DNA from: Paracoccaceae bacterium
Lineage (GTDB): Bacteria > Pseudomonadota > Alphaproteobacteria > Rhodobacterales > Rhodobacteraceae
Direction: 5' to 3'
Assembly (NCBI GenBank): GCA_014872875.1
Contig: WKFI01000011.1
Location: 372,001 to 436,000, forward strand
Length of the DNA: 64,000 nt
Shown here: piece after piece, positions 34,685 through 42,985 of the stretch
Layout of the letters: every line of letters starts with the position of its first letter
Position numbering within the stretch: position 1 is the first letter of the stretch
Made by a program: the position numbers and the translations under genes
The notes under the pieces: model-generated
Databases searched by the model: none
Told to the model about the DNA's origin: nothing
The model's input: the letters and a program-made list of their open reading frames with translations, nothing else

Positions 34685-35959
34685 TCAGGCGATGGCGGCA
34701 GCGGCCTTAGCATAGGCGGCTTCGGCCAGAGCGAAGTCATCCTCGGTCAGGGCCAGGCAGGGATAGGTTTTGCCCGGTGATTTGAAGAGGCCGTTTTGCA
34801 TCAGCACCTTATTGAACGCAGCACCCTTTGCCATGTCAGAGGAAAAGACATCGCGGTAGTTCTGCGGCTGGTTGTCGGTGAAGACGATTTCAAACAGGGT
34901 GCGGTCGCCGACGATCTGGTGGGCAATATCATGCTTGTTCAATGCGGCAGAGGCCAAGTCCATTAGTCGTTGGCCGTAGGCGCGCAAGGTGTCGTAGTTG
35001 CCATCGCGGCGCAGCACTTCCATGGTTTTCAGGCCAGCAATGGCCGCCACAGGATTACCTGATAGCGTGCCCAGCTGCATCAGCCATTTGTCGGCACCTA
35101 CGGCCGCCTTGTCGAAATGGGCCATGATGTCTGCGCGCCCGGCAATGGCGGCCAGCGGGAAGCCCCCGCCGATGATCTTGCCCAGCGTGGCGATGTCCGG
35201 GGTAACGCCGTACAGTTCCTGCGCACCGCCATAGGCAAAGCGGAAGCCGGTGACGACCTCGTCAAAGATCAGAACAATGCCGTATTTGTCCGCCTCGTCC
35301 CGCAGCAGTTGCAGGAAGCCCGGCGCGGGCGGGATGATGCGTTGCAGCGGTTCGACAATGATGGCGGCGGTCTGGTCGCCATGTTCGGCCAAAAGCGACC
35401 GGATATAGTCCGGGTCGTTGAAGGGCGCGATCAGCATTTCGGCCCGCACGCCTTCCGGGATGCCAGCACTGTCGGGCACGGCCTGCGGGAAGTTAACCAT
35501 GCGGGACGGGGCCAAGGACATCTGGGCCTCGGCGCTCATCCCGTGATAGCCGCCCTCGAATTTCACGATCTTGTCGCGCCCGGTAAAGGCGCGGGCAGCG
35601 CGGATGGCGTACATGTCGGCCTCGCCGCCGGACGATACATAACGGATCTGGTCGGCACAGGGGACAGCGCGGCAGATCTCTTCGGCCAGCTCGACGCCCA
35701 GCGCATTGTTGGCGAAGAAGGTCATGCCGCGAGGCAATTGTTCGGCCACCGCCTCCAGCACTTCCGGGTGGCCATGACCCAGAAGCATCGGGCCGGAGCC
35801 AATCAGCAGGTCTACATATTCGGTGCCATCTTCATCCCAGACACGGGAACCGTGACCTTCACGAATGAACATGGTGGGGTCGAAATTGCCGAAACCGCCG
35901 CCGGGCAGTACGGATTTGGCGCGCTCATACCATTCGGCCTGGCTGAGGATCTGTTGCAT
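34685..35959 (-). CDS. Class III aminotransferase, glutamate-1-semialdehyde aminomutase-like
   Basis: PLP enzyme of 424 residues similar to HemL: SVLPGGGFGNFDPTMFIREGHGSRVWDEDGTEYVD at the N terminus, RYVSSGGEADMYAIRAARAFTGRDKIVKFEGGYHG, IFDEVVTGFRFAYGG and the PLP lysine in TLGKIIGGGFPLAA. Catabolic context, not heme context, so it is probably an aminotransferase or aminomutase of the enolase/cupin locus and not HemL itself. It follows the first enolase gene by 61 nt holding an inverted repeat. Confidence 0.85.
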   Translation of the reverse strand: MQQILSQAEWYERAKSVLPGGGFGNFDPTMFIREGHGSRVWDEDGTEYVDLLIGSGPMLLGHGHPEVLEAVAEQLPRGMTFFANNALGVELAEEICRAVPCADQIRYVSSGGEADMYAIRAARAFTGRDKIVKFEGGYHGMSAEAQMSLAPSRMVNFPQAVPDSAGIPEGVRAEMLIAPFNDPDYIRSLLAEHGDQTAAIIVEPLQRIIPPAPGFLQLLRDEADKYGIVLIFDEVVTGFRFAYGGAQELYGVTPDIATLGKIIGGGFPLAAIAGRADIMAHFDKAAVGADKWLMQLGTLSGNPVAAIAGLKTMEVLRRDGNYDTLRAYGQRLMDLASAALNKHDIAHQIVGDRTLFEIVFTDNQPQNYRDVFSSDMAKGAAFNKVLMQNGLFKSPGKTYPCLALTEDDFALAEAAYAKAAAAIA

Positions 35960-36000
35960 GAGTGGGGTCCTGTGATTGGCTGGTGTGTGGCTGGTTGAAT

Positions 36001-36018
36001 TTTGACCATAAGGTCAAA
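36001..36018. promoter_or_regulatory. Inverted repeat between enolase gene and aminotransferase
   Basis: TTTGACC-ATAA-GGTCAAA, seven perfect pairs with AT-rich flanks, directly after the enolase stop (36021) and 41 nt upstream of the aminotransferase start. It could be a GntR operator for an internal promoter or a processing hairpin. Confidence 0.5.
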
Positions 36019-36020
36019 TT

Positions 36021-37124
36021 TCAGTCAATGATGGAATCCGGTTCGCCCAGGAAATCGCGATCGGGGGCGACGCCAAGGCCAGGGCCGGCAGGTGGGGCGA
36101 TGCGGCCATTGGCGCGTTCGGGACCATTCGGATCGAGACGCGGGGCCACATAAGAGGACAGATCACAGACATTCATCACCCGACGCGGATCGGTTGACGC
36201 CCCCAGATGCAGCAGTGCCGCGGTGGTGATATCCGAGCCCCAAGTGTCTTCGATGCACATCTTGGCCCCCAGATGCAGGCACAGATCACGGGCGCGTCGG
36301 GTGGCCGACAACCCACCAAATTTCGACAGTTTCAGGGCCACGGCGTCCATCACGCCCGCCTGATGCGCCTGCAGCAGCGAGGCCGTGTCATGGGCGTTTT
36401 CATCCATCTTCATCGGCAAACCGCAGGCGTCGCGGACACGGGCGCAATCTTCGATCGTGGCGCAGGGCTGTTCCAGCATGATGTCCAGATCCGCCACGGC
36501 GCGACCCACACGAGAGGCATCGAGCGAGGTCGCTCCGCAGTTCCAGTCGCCATAAATCAAAGGTCCAGGTCCGACGGCTTCGCGTACCATGCGCAAGCGG
36601 GCAACGTCAGCCTGCCAGTCGTCGTCGGCGCCCAGCTTGACCTGGAACTGAGCAATCCCGGTTCTTTGAGCTTCGACAGCAATGCGGGCCATGTCCTGAG
36701 GCGCGACGCAAGTGATCGAGTGATAAAGCGGCATATCCGCCTGCCTCTGCCCACCCAAAAGCGCATGCAGCGGCAGCTTGGCAGCCTGGGCAGTGAGATC
36801 CCAGAGCGCGGTGTCGATGGCGGATTTGGCATAAAGGTGCCCTTGCAGCCAGTGATCCAGCCGGGCCATCAGCGCCTCGGGGCCAACCGGGTCGGCACCC
36901 AGCAGGACCGGCGCCATCTCCTGAACTGCGGGGGCGACGCCGCGGGCATAGGCGGGCAAGTAATGGGGGATCGGGCAGACCTCGCCCCACCCCGTCAGGC
37001 CAGTATCGGTTTCCAGCGCCAGCACAACGGTTTCGACCGTGTCGCATGTTTTGCCGTCGGCCATGTGATAGGCCTCGTGACTGGTCAGCGGAATATGCCA
37101 GAGGGAGATTCGGGTGATTTTCAT
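36021..37124 (-). CDS. Mandelate racemase/muconate lactonizing enzyme family protein (copy A)
   Basis: Enolase-superfamily protein of 367 residues. Barrel residues can be followed: Lys in QFQVKLGA, metal ligands Asp (YGDWNCG), Glu (LEQPC) and Asp/Glu (KMDEN), then Lys in ALKLSKFGG, the two-lysine arrangement of 1,1-proton-transfer epimerases. N-terminal capping segment GWGEVCPIPHYLPAYARG is close to the style of 4-hydroxyproline-betaine 2-epimerase. ATG at 37124, 6 nt after GAGG; a GTG at 37136 is less likely. One of four paralogues in this locus. Confidence 0.87.
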   Translation of the reverse strand: MKITRISLWHIPLTSHEAYHMADGKTCDTVETVVLALETDTGLTGWGEVCPIPHYLPAYARGVAPAVQEMAPVLLGADPVGPEALMARLDHWLQGHLYAKSAIDTALWDLTAQAAKLPLHALLGGQRQADMPLYHSITCVAPQDMARIAVEAQRTGIAQFQVKLGADDDWQADVARLRMVREAVGPGPLIYGDWNCGATSLDASRVGRAVADLDIMLEQPCATIEDCARVRDACGLPMKMDENAHDTASLLQAHQAGVMDAVALKLSKFGGLSATRRARDLCLHLGAKMCIEDTWGSDITTAALLHLGASTDPRRVMNVCDLSSYVAPRLDPNGPERANGRIAPPAGPGLGVAPDRDFLGEPDSIID

Positions 37125-37132
37125 CGCGGGCC

Positions 37133-37708
37133 TCACAGGTCGGATTTCTTCAACAGGTCATCACCGCGCCAGAAGGCCACCACGAGCAGCGGGCCGGGAT
37201 CCATGTCGATGGCGTGTTTCTGGTGCGGGGTATGGTGGATGGTGTCGCCGGGGCCTGCGTCACGAGGGGAGCGGTTTTCCGCGTGAAAGCGGGCTTGACC
37301 GGCGAGGATGACATAGGTTTCCTCGGGCGCGTGGGAATGTTCGGAATAGTGTAGCCCCCGCCCCCAGTAGCATAGGCAGACACGCAGATCGTCGCTGAGA
37401 TAGGGGCCTTCGGGAGAGATCACATTGGCATAGCCATAGCTGTCGAGCCAGTGGCGGGAAAAACCGTCGGCTTCGGTATAGGTTTGCTGCCAACGCAAGT
37501 GCGGGAGTGCATCCAGGATTGCCTGCGTGGCAGGCGCGGTTTCCGCGGGGCAGCCGGACGGATCAAGCTTGGCCACCAGATCACAGACCGGCTGCCGTTG
37601 CGGTTCGTTTGCCACCGTTGGCAGGTCGGTCATACGATCCGCGTACCAGCCCAGCCCGTCTGTGGCGCGAGCTAGGTCTGTCAGCTTGGTCAGCAGGTCG
37701 TCCAACAT
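37133..37708 (-). CDS. DMSP lyase family cupin (DddQ-like), copy 1
   Basis: A 191-residue protein with a C-terminal cupin. Metal and catalytic residues of DddQ-type dimethylsulfoniopropionate lyases are all present with the same spacing: His126, Glu130, Tyr132 (HAPEETY) and His165; in the Ruegeria lacuscaerulensis enzyme these are His125, Glu129, Tyr131 and His163. DddQ splits DMSP to acrylate and dimethyl sulfide. It is encoded between two enolase genes, which is unusual for a dedicated DMSP system, so another beta-eliminated or betaine-like substrate is possible. Confidence 0.82.
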   Translation of the reverse strand: MLDDLLTKLTDLARATDGLGWYADRMTDLPTVANEPQRQPVCDLVAKLDPSGCPAETAPATQAILDALPHLRWQQTYTEADGFSRHWLDSYGYANVISPEGPYLSDDLRVCLCYWGRGLHYSEHSHAPEETYVILAGQARFHAENRSPRDAGPGDTIHHTPHQKHAIDMDPGPLLVVAFWRGDDLLKKSDL

Positions 37709-37714
37709 GGTTCG

Positions 37715-38824
37715 TTATCCCTCATAAACCGCGACCGGCGCGCCCAGCGCCTGCGGGTCGGGGGTGACGCCCAGTCCGGGCGCGGAGGTTGGCACGGCCT
37801 GACCAGAGGCATTGCGGGCGCCCTGCCCGGGGACCGGGTCTACATCAAGGTGATAGTGACACAGCCAGCTGGCGAGCCGGTTGGCCTCGGGCGTGGAGGA
37901 CGCCAGGTGAATGGCGGCAGTGTCAGCCAGCGCCGATCCGCCCACATCCTCGATATGCATCTGCCAGCCAATCGAGACGCCAAAGTCGCGGATCTGGCGG
38001 GCCTTGGTCAAGCCTCCGACACGATTGGGTTTGACCTTGACCCCTTCGCAGGCGCCGCGCTTCCAGGCCTCAAGATGATCGCCAAACGTGTGCATGCATT
38101 CATCCAGCATGATTGGGTTGCGCACCCGGTCTGCCACATGGGCGCATTGGTCCAGCGTTTCACAGGGCTGTTCAACCCAGTCGCGCGCCTGAACTGAATT
38201 CAGCACTTCGATCGCGGCGGCCGGTTGCCAGGCGCGGTTAACGTCAAAAGTGACCTTGTGGCCTTTGGGCAGACCCCCGGAAATCGCCTCGATCCGGTCG
38301 ATGTCGAGCCCGATATCGGTGCCGCCCACCTTGGCCGAATGCACGGTATAGCCCTTTTGCGCGGCGCGTTCGATAAGCGCCAGCATGTCTTCGGGCGTGC
38401 CGGTGGAGATGGAGGAATTGACCAGCACCGGAGCGGGGGTTTCACCGCCGAGAAGCTGCCAGAGCGGCAGGCCCGAAACCTGACCCAGAATGTCCCAGCA
38501 GGCCATATCGATCGGGGACTTCGCATAGGGATGGCCGGGCAGTGTCACGTCCATGACCCGGTTGATCTGCTCCGGGCTGCGCGGGTCGCATCCGATCAAC
38601 GCCGCAGCCAGCGTTTCAATGGCTGCGCGGATGCCCGGGCCGTGTGCGGGCAGATAAGTATGCCCCCAGGGACACCCTTCGCCCCAGCCAGTAACGCCTT
38701 CATCGGTTTCGAGGCGAACAAAGGTACTGTCGAGCCTGTCAAAGCGGAGCCGCCCGCCGGATAGGTAGTAGGGTTCGAACAGGGGCAGGTCGAGCTGGAA
38801 AACTGTAATGCGGGTGATTTTCAT
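37715..38824 (-). CDS. Mandelate racemase/muconate lactonizing enzyme family protein (copy B)
   Basis: Enolase-superfamily protein of 369 residues, start MKITRITVFQLDLPLFEPYYL. Catalytic pattern: Lys in HSAKVGG, Asp in FDVNRAW, Glu in VEQPC, Asp/Glu in MLDEC, Lys in VKVKPNRVGG. The N-terminal segment GEGCPWGHTYLPAHGPGIRAAIETLAAALIG follows the betaine-epimerase style closely. Six nt upstream of the cupin copy 1 gene, so the two are co-translated and may share a substrate. Confidence 0.88.
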   Translation of the reverse strand: MKITRITVFQLDLPLFEPYYLSGGRLRFDRLDSTFVRLETDEGVTGWGEGCPWGHTYLPAHGPGIRAAIETLAAALIGCDPRSPEQINRVMDVTLPGHPYAKSPIDMACWDILGQVSGLPLWQLLGGETPAPVLVNSSISTGTPEDMLALIERAAQKGYTVHSAKVGGTDIGLDIDRIEAISGGLPKGHKVTFDVNRAWQPAAAIEVLNSVQARDWVEQPCETLDQCAHVADRVRNPIMLDECMHTFGDHLEAWKRGACEGVKVKPNRVGGLTKARQIRDFGVSIGWQMHIEDVGGSALADTAAIHLASSTPEANRLASWLCHYHLDVDPVPGQGARNASGQAVPTSAPGLGVTPDPQALGAPVAVYEG

Positions 38825-38879
38825 GGGCGTGTTCCTTGCCTGATGGCCGAGGGACCAGACCCCCGGACCTCACCTTCAG

Positions 38880-38929
38880 CTGGGGGGCCAGCCCCCCAGA
38901 CCCCCCGGGATATTTTTGGCCAGATGAAG
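38880..38929. repeat. Dispersed hairpin-plus-tail repeat, copy 3
   Basis: Hairpin CTGGGGGG-CCAG-CCCCCCAG (38880-38899) and tail GGGATATTTTTGGCCAGATG, nearly identical to the tail of copy 1. It separates enolase copies B and C. Confidence 0.75.
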
Positions 38930-38939
38930 CAGGCGGCCG

Positions 38940-40070
38940 TCATGACAGGGCTCCGTAGCTGGCAATGGGGAGGCCGAGCGTATCAAGATCCGGGGTGACG
39001 CCCAGACCGGGGGTGGCCGGGGCTTCGACCCCGCCGTCGCGGATCGGCGCGTCATAGGCGGCGGTTTGCAGGGCCACCATGGCGCGGCAGTCCAACGCGC
39101 AGCGCAGCAGGGTACGCGGGGTCGATTGGGCCACGGCGAGGATGCCAGCAAAAGCGATGTCGGACCCCACCGTGTCCTGCACGCTCATCACCATGCCGGC
39201 AGCACGGGCGATGCTGCGTTGCCGGACCGTGGGCGTAATACCGCCCTGTTTCGAGATCTTGAGCCCGACCCCGTCGCAAGCGTCCTGTTGGACCGCAAGC
39301 GTCAGGTCGGCCTCGGATTGCACCAGTTCATCCAGAAGGATCGGTACCTGCACCCTTGCGCGCAGGCTGAGCGTCTCACGCCAGGTAGCGCAAGGGGCTT
39401 CGAGCACGAAATCCAGCCCGTCCGGCAGCAGCGACATCATGCGCAACACTTGTTCGGGGCTCATCCCGCCATTGGCATCGGCCAGGAACCATTCGCCGGA
39501 ACCGGCGTCGCTAAGGCAGGCGCGGATGCGTTCGGCGTCGATGCGCGGCCCGCCCTCTTCCTCGGTTGCGCCGATCTTGATCGAATGGCCCAGAAAACCA
39601 CGGGCGCGGTGTCGGGCCACGTTTTCGCGCATGGCGTCTGGATCATCAGAACCGATGGAGGAGATCACCGGGACCCGCCCCTCTACCCGTCCCCCCAGCA
39701 TATCGCAAAGCGGCAGACCGGCGGACTTGGCGGCAATGTCCCAGCAGGCAATGTCGAGCGCGGTTTTGGCATGGGCGTGCCCCGCAAGCGCGCCGTCCAT
39801 CACGTCATAGATCCGGTCGTGATGGCGCGGATCACGGCCCAGCAGGCTTTCGGCCATTTCCGCAATCCCGGCCCGTACCCCGGCGGCGTGGCTGGCCACG
39901 TAGGTAGAGCCGAAGGGTGTGGATTCGCCCCAGCCCTCGACCCCGCAGGCGGTACGCAGGCGGACGATGGTGGCATCGAAGCCGGTATAGCTGCGCCCAC
40001 CCGACAGGCGGTAGACGCCCCCCGCATAAGGCAGGTCCACCCGGAAAACGTCGATGGCTTCAATCTTCAT
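38940..40070 (-). CDS. Mandelate racemase/muconate lactonizing enzyme family protein (copy C)
   Basis: Enolase-superfamily protein of 376 residues. Pattern: Lys in HSIKIGA, Asp in LADANGG, Glu in VLEAPC (Ala where the other copies have Gln), Asp/Glu in LLDEL, Lys in LKISKQGG. It starts at an ATG overlapping the stop of copy D by 4 nt. Divergence in the EAPC loop and VQDTVGSD segment suggests a different substrate from copies A, B and D. Confidence 0.87.
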   Translation of the reverse strand: MKIEAIDVFRVDLPYAGGVYRLSGGRSYTGFDATIVRLRTACGVEGWGESTPFGSTYVASHAAGVRAGIAEMAESLLGRDPRHHDRIYDVMDGALAGHAHAKTALDIACWDIAAKSAGLPLCDMLGGRVEGRVPVISSIGSDDPDAMRENVARHRARGFLGHSIKIGATEEEGGPRIDAERIRACLSDAGSGEWFLADANGGMSPEQVLRMMSLLPDGLDFVLEAPCATWRETLSLRARVQVPILLDELVQSEADLTLAVQQDACDGVGLKISKQGGITPTVRQRSIARAAGMVMSVQDTVGSDIAFAGILAVAQSTPRTLLRCALDCRAMVALQTAAYDAPIRDGGVEAPATPGLGVTPDLDTLGLPIASYGALS

Positions 40071-41179
40071 GACGGGTCTCCGAACACCGCAACCGGCGCA
40101 CCGAGGCTGTCGAAATCAGCGGTGACGCCCAGTCCGGGTGTGTCCGGGGCGTAAAGCATGCCATTTTCGGCCCAAGCGCCGCCCAAGCCGGTTGAACGCG
40201 TGTTGTAGTTCATCAGGTCGGTGGTGTTGTGCAGGTACTCCGCGGGTGTGGTTGCGGCGAAATGGGCCAGTGTAGTGGAGGCGATTTCCCCGCCCCAGGT
40301 GTCTTCGGCCACCACGGGCAGGCGGTTTTCGACCAGGTAGTCGCGGACCCGGCGGGCCTTGGAAATGCCGCCGAGGTTGGAGATCTTCAGACAGATCAGA
40401 TCGGCCCCGTGATCGGCAACGATACGCTGCGCTGCAGCCACGCCGGTCACGCATTCATCCAGCTTCATCGGAAGATCGGTGCGCATCCGGACCTGCTGGC
40501 ATTCCTCGTACGTGCGGCAGGGCTGTTCAAGAATGTAGTCCAGATCGCGGGTGGCGCGGGCGACGCGCAGAGCATTGTCCACCCGCCAGCCCTGATTGGC
40601 GTCGGCCATCGCCTTTTCCCCGGGTTTAAGCAGCGGCACGGTCGAACGGATACGGTCGATATCAGCGGCCCAGTCGCCACCGACCTTGATCTGGAATTGA
40701 CGGTACCCCTGTTCGCGGTAGCGTTCCATTTCCGCGATCGTCTCATCTGTGCCCTTCTGCGGGGCAACCCGGTACATAGGCGCACCATCGGTCAGCTTGC
40801 CGCCCCAAAGTCGCCAAAGCGGCGCGTCGAGCGACTGGCCCAGAATGTCCCAGCACGCGGCATCAAAAGGCGCCTTGGCATAGCCATGCCCCTGCACCAG
40901 ATGGTCCATGAGGCGTTCGATACGGGCCACGTCGCGAGGGTCTTCGCCGATCAACGCCGGGGCCACAAGGCGCGCCAGCGCAGGCACGCCCTGGGAATGG
41001 GCGACCATGTAATTCTCGCCACAGGGGGTGAATTCGCCACAGCCCTGCAGGCCAGCATCGGTGTCAATCACCACGACCGAGGCGGTGGCGGTTTCAATCG
41101 CGTTGCCTGCCCCCCAATCGTAAGCCCCGCCCACGTAAGGAAGGTCGGTCTGGAAAATGCGGATTTGGGTAATCTTCAT
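40067..41179 (-). CDS. Mandelate racemase/muconate lactonizing enzyme family protein (copy D)
   Basis: Enolase-superfamily protein of 370 residues. Pattern: Lys in FQIKVGGDW, Asp in ADANQGW, Glu in LEQPC, Asp/Glu in KLDEC, Lys in LKISNLGG. AEDTWGGEIAS near the barrel end and ITAPFDAACWDILGQSLDAPLWRLWGG-like body mark the mandelate racemase subgroup. It follows cupin copy 2 by 12 nt, repeating the cupin-next-to-enolase arrangement seen at 37133-38824. Confidence 0.87.
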   Translation of the reverse strand: MKITQIRIFQTDLPYVGGAYDWGAGNAIETATASVVVIDTDAGLQGCGEFTPCGENYMVAHSQGVPALARLVAPALIGEDPRDVARIERLMDHLVQGHGYAKAPFDAACWDILGQSLDAPLWRLWGGKLTDGAPMYRVAPQKGTDETIAEMERYREQGYRQFQIKVGGDWAADIDRIRSTVPLLKPGEKAMADANQGWRVDNALRVARATRDLDYILEQPCRTYEECQQVRMRTDLPMKLDECVTGVAAAQRIVADHGADLICLKISNLGGISKARRVRDYLVENRLPVVAEDTWGGEIASTTLAHFAATTPAEYLHNTTDLMNYNTRSTGLGGAWAENGMLYAPDTPGLGVTADFDSLGAPVAVFGDPS

Positions 41180-41191
41180 TGCTGCGCCCTT

Positions 41192-41797
41192 CTATGCCGC
41201 CATGCGGGGATCGTCGGCCAGCCCTTCGCCCCGCCACAGGACGAAGCACAGGATTGGCTGATCGGTCGCGGTCATGGCGTGTGGTTGCAAGGAGGCATGG
41301 AGGCGTGTGTCCCCGGGTCTGAGGGTCAGGGTGTCTTCGCCCTCGGCCGCGAATTCGGCACGGCCCGACAGGATGCTGTACAGCTCCTCGGGTTCGTGTT
41401 CGTGCCAGGGGTAGTAAAGCCCGTCGCCCCAATAGCCGACGGTCATGCGGGCCTGGGTTGAATGGAAGTGCCCAGTGGGACCGACCAGTTCGAACCAGCC
41501 GAAACGCCCCAGGAAATCGACACCGACTTCCTCTTCTGTGTAAGTGAGCCGCCATTCCACATGCGGAGCCAGAGCGGTGATCGCCTGCTGCAGAGCCAGG
41601 GTTTCGGAGGCGTGGCTGTGCGTGCAGGCAGTGTCGCCCGCTTGGGTTTGCACCAGATCCATGCAGGGCGCCGGCATGGAAGCCCTGTCGGCCCACGTGA
41701 TGTCATCGGGCCAAGGTTGGAACCCAGACAAAGCCGGGTTCGATGCATGGAAAGACTGGGCCGCCTGCAGGGCCTGGTCGAACAACTCACGGCTCAT
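41192..41797 (-). CDS. DMSP lyase family cupin (DddQ-like), copy 2
   Basis: A 201-residue DddQ-type protein. His134, Glu138, Tyr140 (HEPEELY) and His173 match the metal/catalytic set of DddQ, with the same 39-residue spacing between the two histidines as in copy 1. N-terminal half is helical and divergent from copy 1, so the two are old duplicates or separate acquisitions. The start ATG overlaps the stop of the MDR oxidoreductase gene by 4 nt. Expected activity: DMSP to acrylate and dimethyl sulfide, or an analogous elimination. Confidence 0.82.
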   Translation of the reverse strand: MSRELFDQALQAAQSFHASNPALSGFQPWPDDITWADRASMPAPCMDLVQTQAGDTACTHSHASETLALQQAITALAPHVEWRLTYTEEEVGVDFLGRFGWFELVGPTGHFHSTQARMTVGYWGDGLYYPWHEHEPEELYSILSGRAEFAAEGEDTLTLRPGDTRLHASLQPHAMTATDQPILCFVLWRGEGLADDPRMAA

Positions 41798-42876
41798 GGT
41801 GTAACCACGATATTACCAGTGTGCTTTTTCTGGATAAAGGCGGTCTGGGCTTCACGCAGCTGCTCGAGGGGATATGTGGCAGCCAGCGCCGGTTTCAGCT
41901 TACCCTGTTGGATGTAGCTTGCCACGTTGAAGAAATCCTGCGGCGCATTGACGGTGGATCCTGTAAAGGTCAGGTCACGCAAGTAGAATGTGCGCAGGTC
42001 AAACTCCACGATCGGTCCGGCGATGGCACCCGAGCAGGTATACCGCCCACCGCGCTCCAAGAGATCGATGAGCGCGGGCCACTGTTCGCCGCCCACCACA
42101 TCGGCCACTACGGTAATTTTCTCGCCCTTCAATTCCGCACGCAGATTATCCGGGCTGCGCGGCAGGATGCGATCCGGACCGAGGGCTGCGACCTCGGCAT
42201 GTTTGGCCTCGGAGGCCATGGCGATGACCCGCGCGCCTCGCAGTTTCGAAAGCTGGATCAAGGCACCGCCAACGCCACCCGACGCGCCGGGGATCAGAAC
42301 AGTATCCCTTTCCTTGACACCTGCGCGTTCCAACATGCCTTCGGCGGTCACGTAGGAGCAGCTAAAGGTCGCCAGTTCCGCATCGCTTAGATCGCTTTCA
42401 ATGGGAGCAATGCCACGCACATCGGCCTTGGTGTATTCGGCAAAGCCGCCATCACATTCTGAGCCGAAATACCCCGCCTTGTCGCGGTTCATCGGGTCGT
42501 CCCAATCGCGCAGCCAACCGGCAACCAGGACACGCTTGCCAACAAGGCCTGCATCTGCGCCGTCGCCTACGGCAACGACTTTGCCCACGGCATCAGCCCC
42601 CTGAATGCGCGGGAAGGTCAGCGGTGCGCCGCCCCAGGTGCTGTCTTCTTCCTCGACCTCATCATAGGCGCCGCCGGTTGTGGCTTCGTCCACCGCCTTG
42701 GAATACCACCCGGTGCGCGTATTCACGTCGGTGTTGTTCAGCCCGCAGGCGCCAACCTCGATCAACACTTCCATCGGGCCGGGCTGCGGCGTGGGCCAAT
42801 CAGTGTGCCAGACATATTTGTCCAGATCACCGTGGCCGGTCAGAACCATGGCCTTCATGGTTGCGGGGATTGTCAT
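41794..42876 (-). CDS. MDR-family alcohol dehydrogenase / quinone oxidoreductase
   Basis: A 360-residue medium-chain dehydrogenase/reductase. GroES-like domain with EVGACGLNNTDVNTRTG and GADAVGKVVAVGDG, Rossmann domain with LIPGASGGVGGALIQLSKLRGARVIAMAS. Zinc-type cysteines of classic alcohol dehydrogenases are missing, so it is a quinone-oxidoreductase/enoyl-reductase-like enzyme. An acrylyl-CoA reductase (AcuI-like) role would suit the DMSP-lyase-like neighbour but is only inference. ATG at 42876 with GGAG 8 nt upstream. Confidence 0.82.
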   Translation of the reverse strand: MTIPATMKAMVLTGHGDLDKYVWHTDWPTPQPGPMEVLIEVGACGLNNTDVNTRTGWYSKAVDEATTGGAYDEVEEEDSTWGGAPLTFPRIQGADAVGKVVAVGDGADAGLVGKRVLVAGWLRDWDDPMNRDKAGYFGSECDGGFAEYTKADVRGIAPIESDLSDAELATFSCSYVTAEGMLERAGVKERDTVLIPGASGGVGGALIQLSKLRGARVIAMASEAKHAEVAALGPDRILPRSPDNLRAELKGEKITVVADVVGGEQWPALIDLLERGGRYTCSGAIAGPIVEFDLRTFYLRDLTFTGSTVNAPQDFFNVASYIQQGKLKPALAATYPLEQLREAQTAFIQKKHTGNIVVTP

Positions 42877-42904
42877 GGCTTCGTCTCCAGTTGGAAAGGA
42901 GGTT

Positions 42905-42972
42905 GGGGGGCCTTGCCCCCCTCCGCCACGAACAGGTTCGTGGCTCCTCCCATGAATTTTGACCAGAATAAG
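42905..42972. repeat. Dispersed hairpin-plus-tail repeat, copy 4
   Basis: Hairpin GGGGGGC-CTT-GCCCCCC (42905-42921), then an extra hairpin GCCACGAA-CAGG-TTCGTGGC (42925-42944), then the tail CATGAATTTTGACCAGAATA. The tail is the most diverged of the four copies. Confidence 0.65.
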
Positions 42973-42985
42973 AGCAGATCGCAGT

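Noticed and set aside
34685-35959. Calling the aminotransferase hemL
   Set aside because: Sequence is HemL-like but the gene lies in a catabolic locus; a heme role is not supported.
38880-38929. Intrinsic terminator between enolase copies B and C
   Set aside because: The hairpin is followed by a conserved tail shared with three other gaps and no T-run, so it is listed as a repeat.
37133-41797. Assigning a full DMSP degradation pathway
   Set aside because: No DmdA, acrylate-CoA ligase or clear DMSP transporter gene is present; only the two cupins support it.
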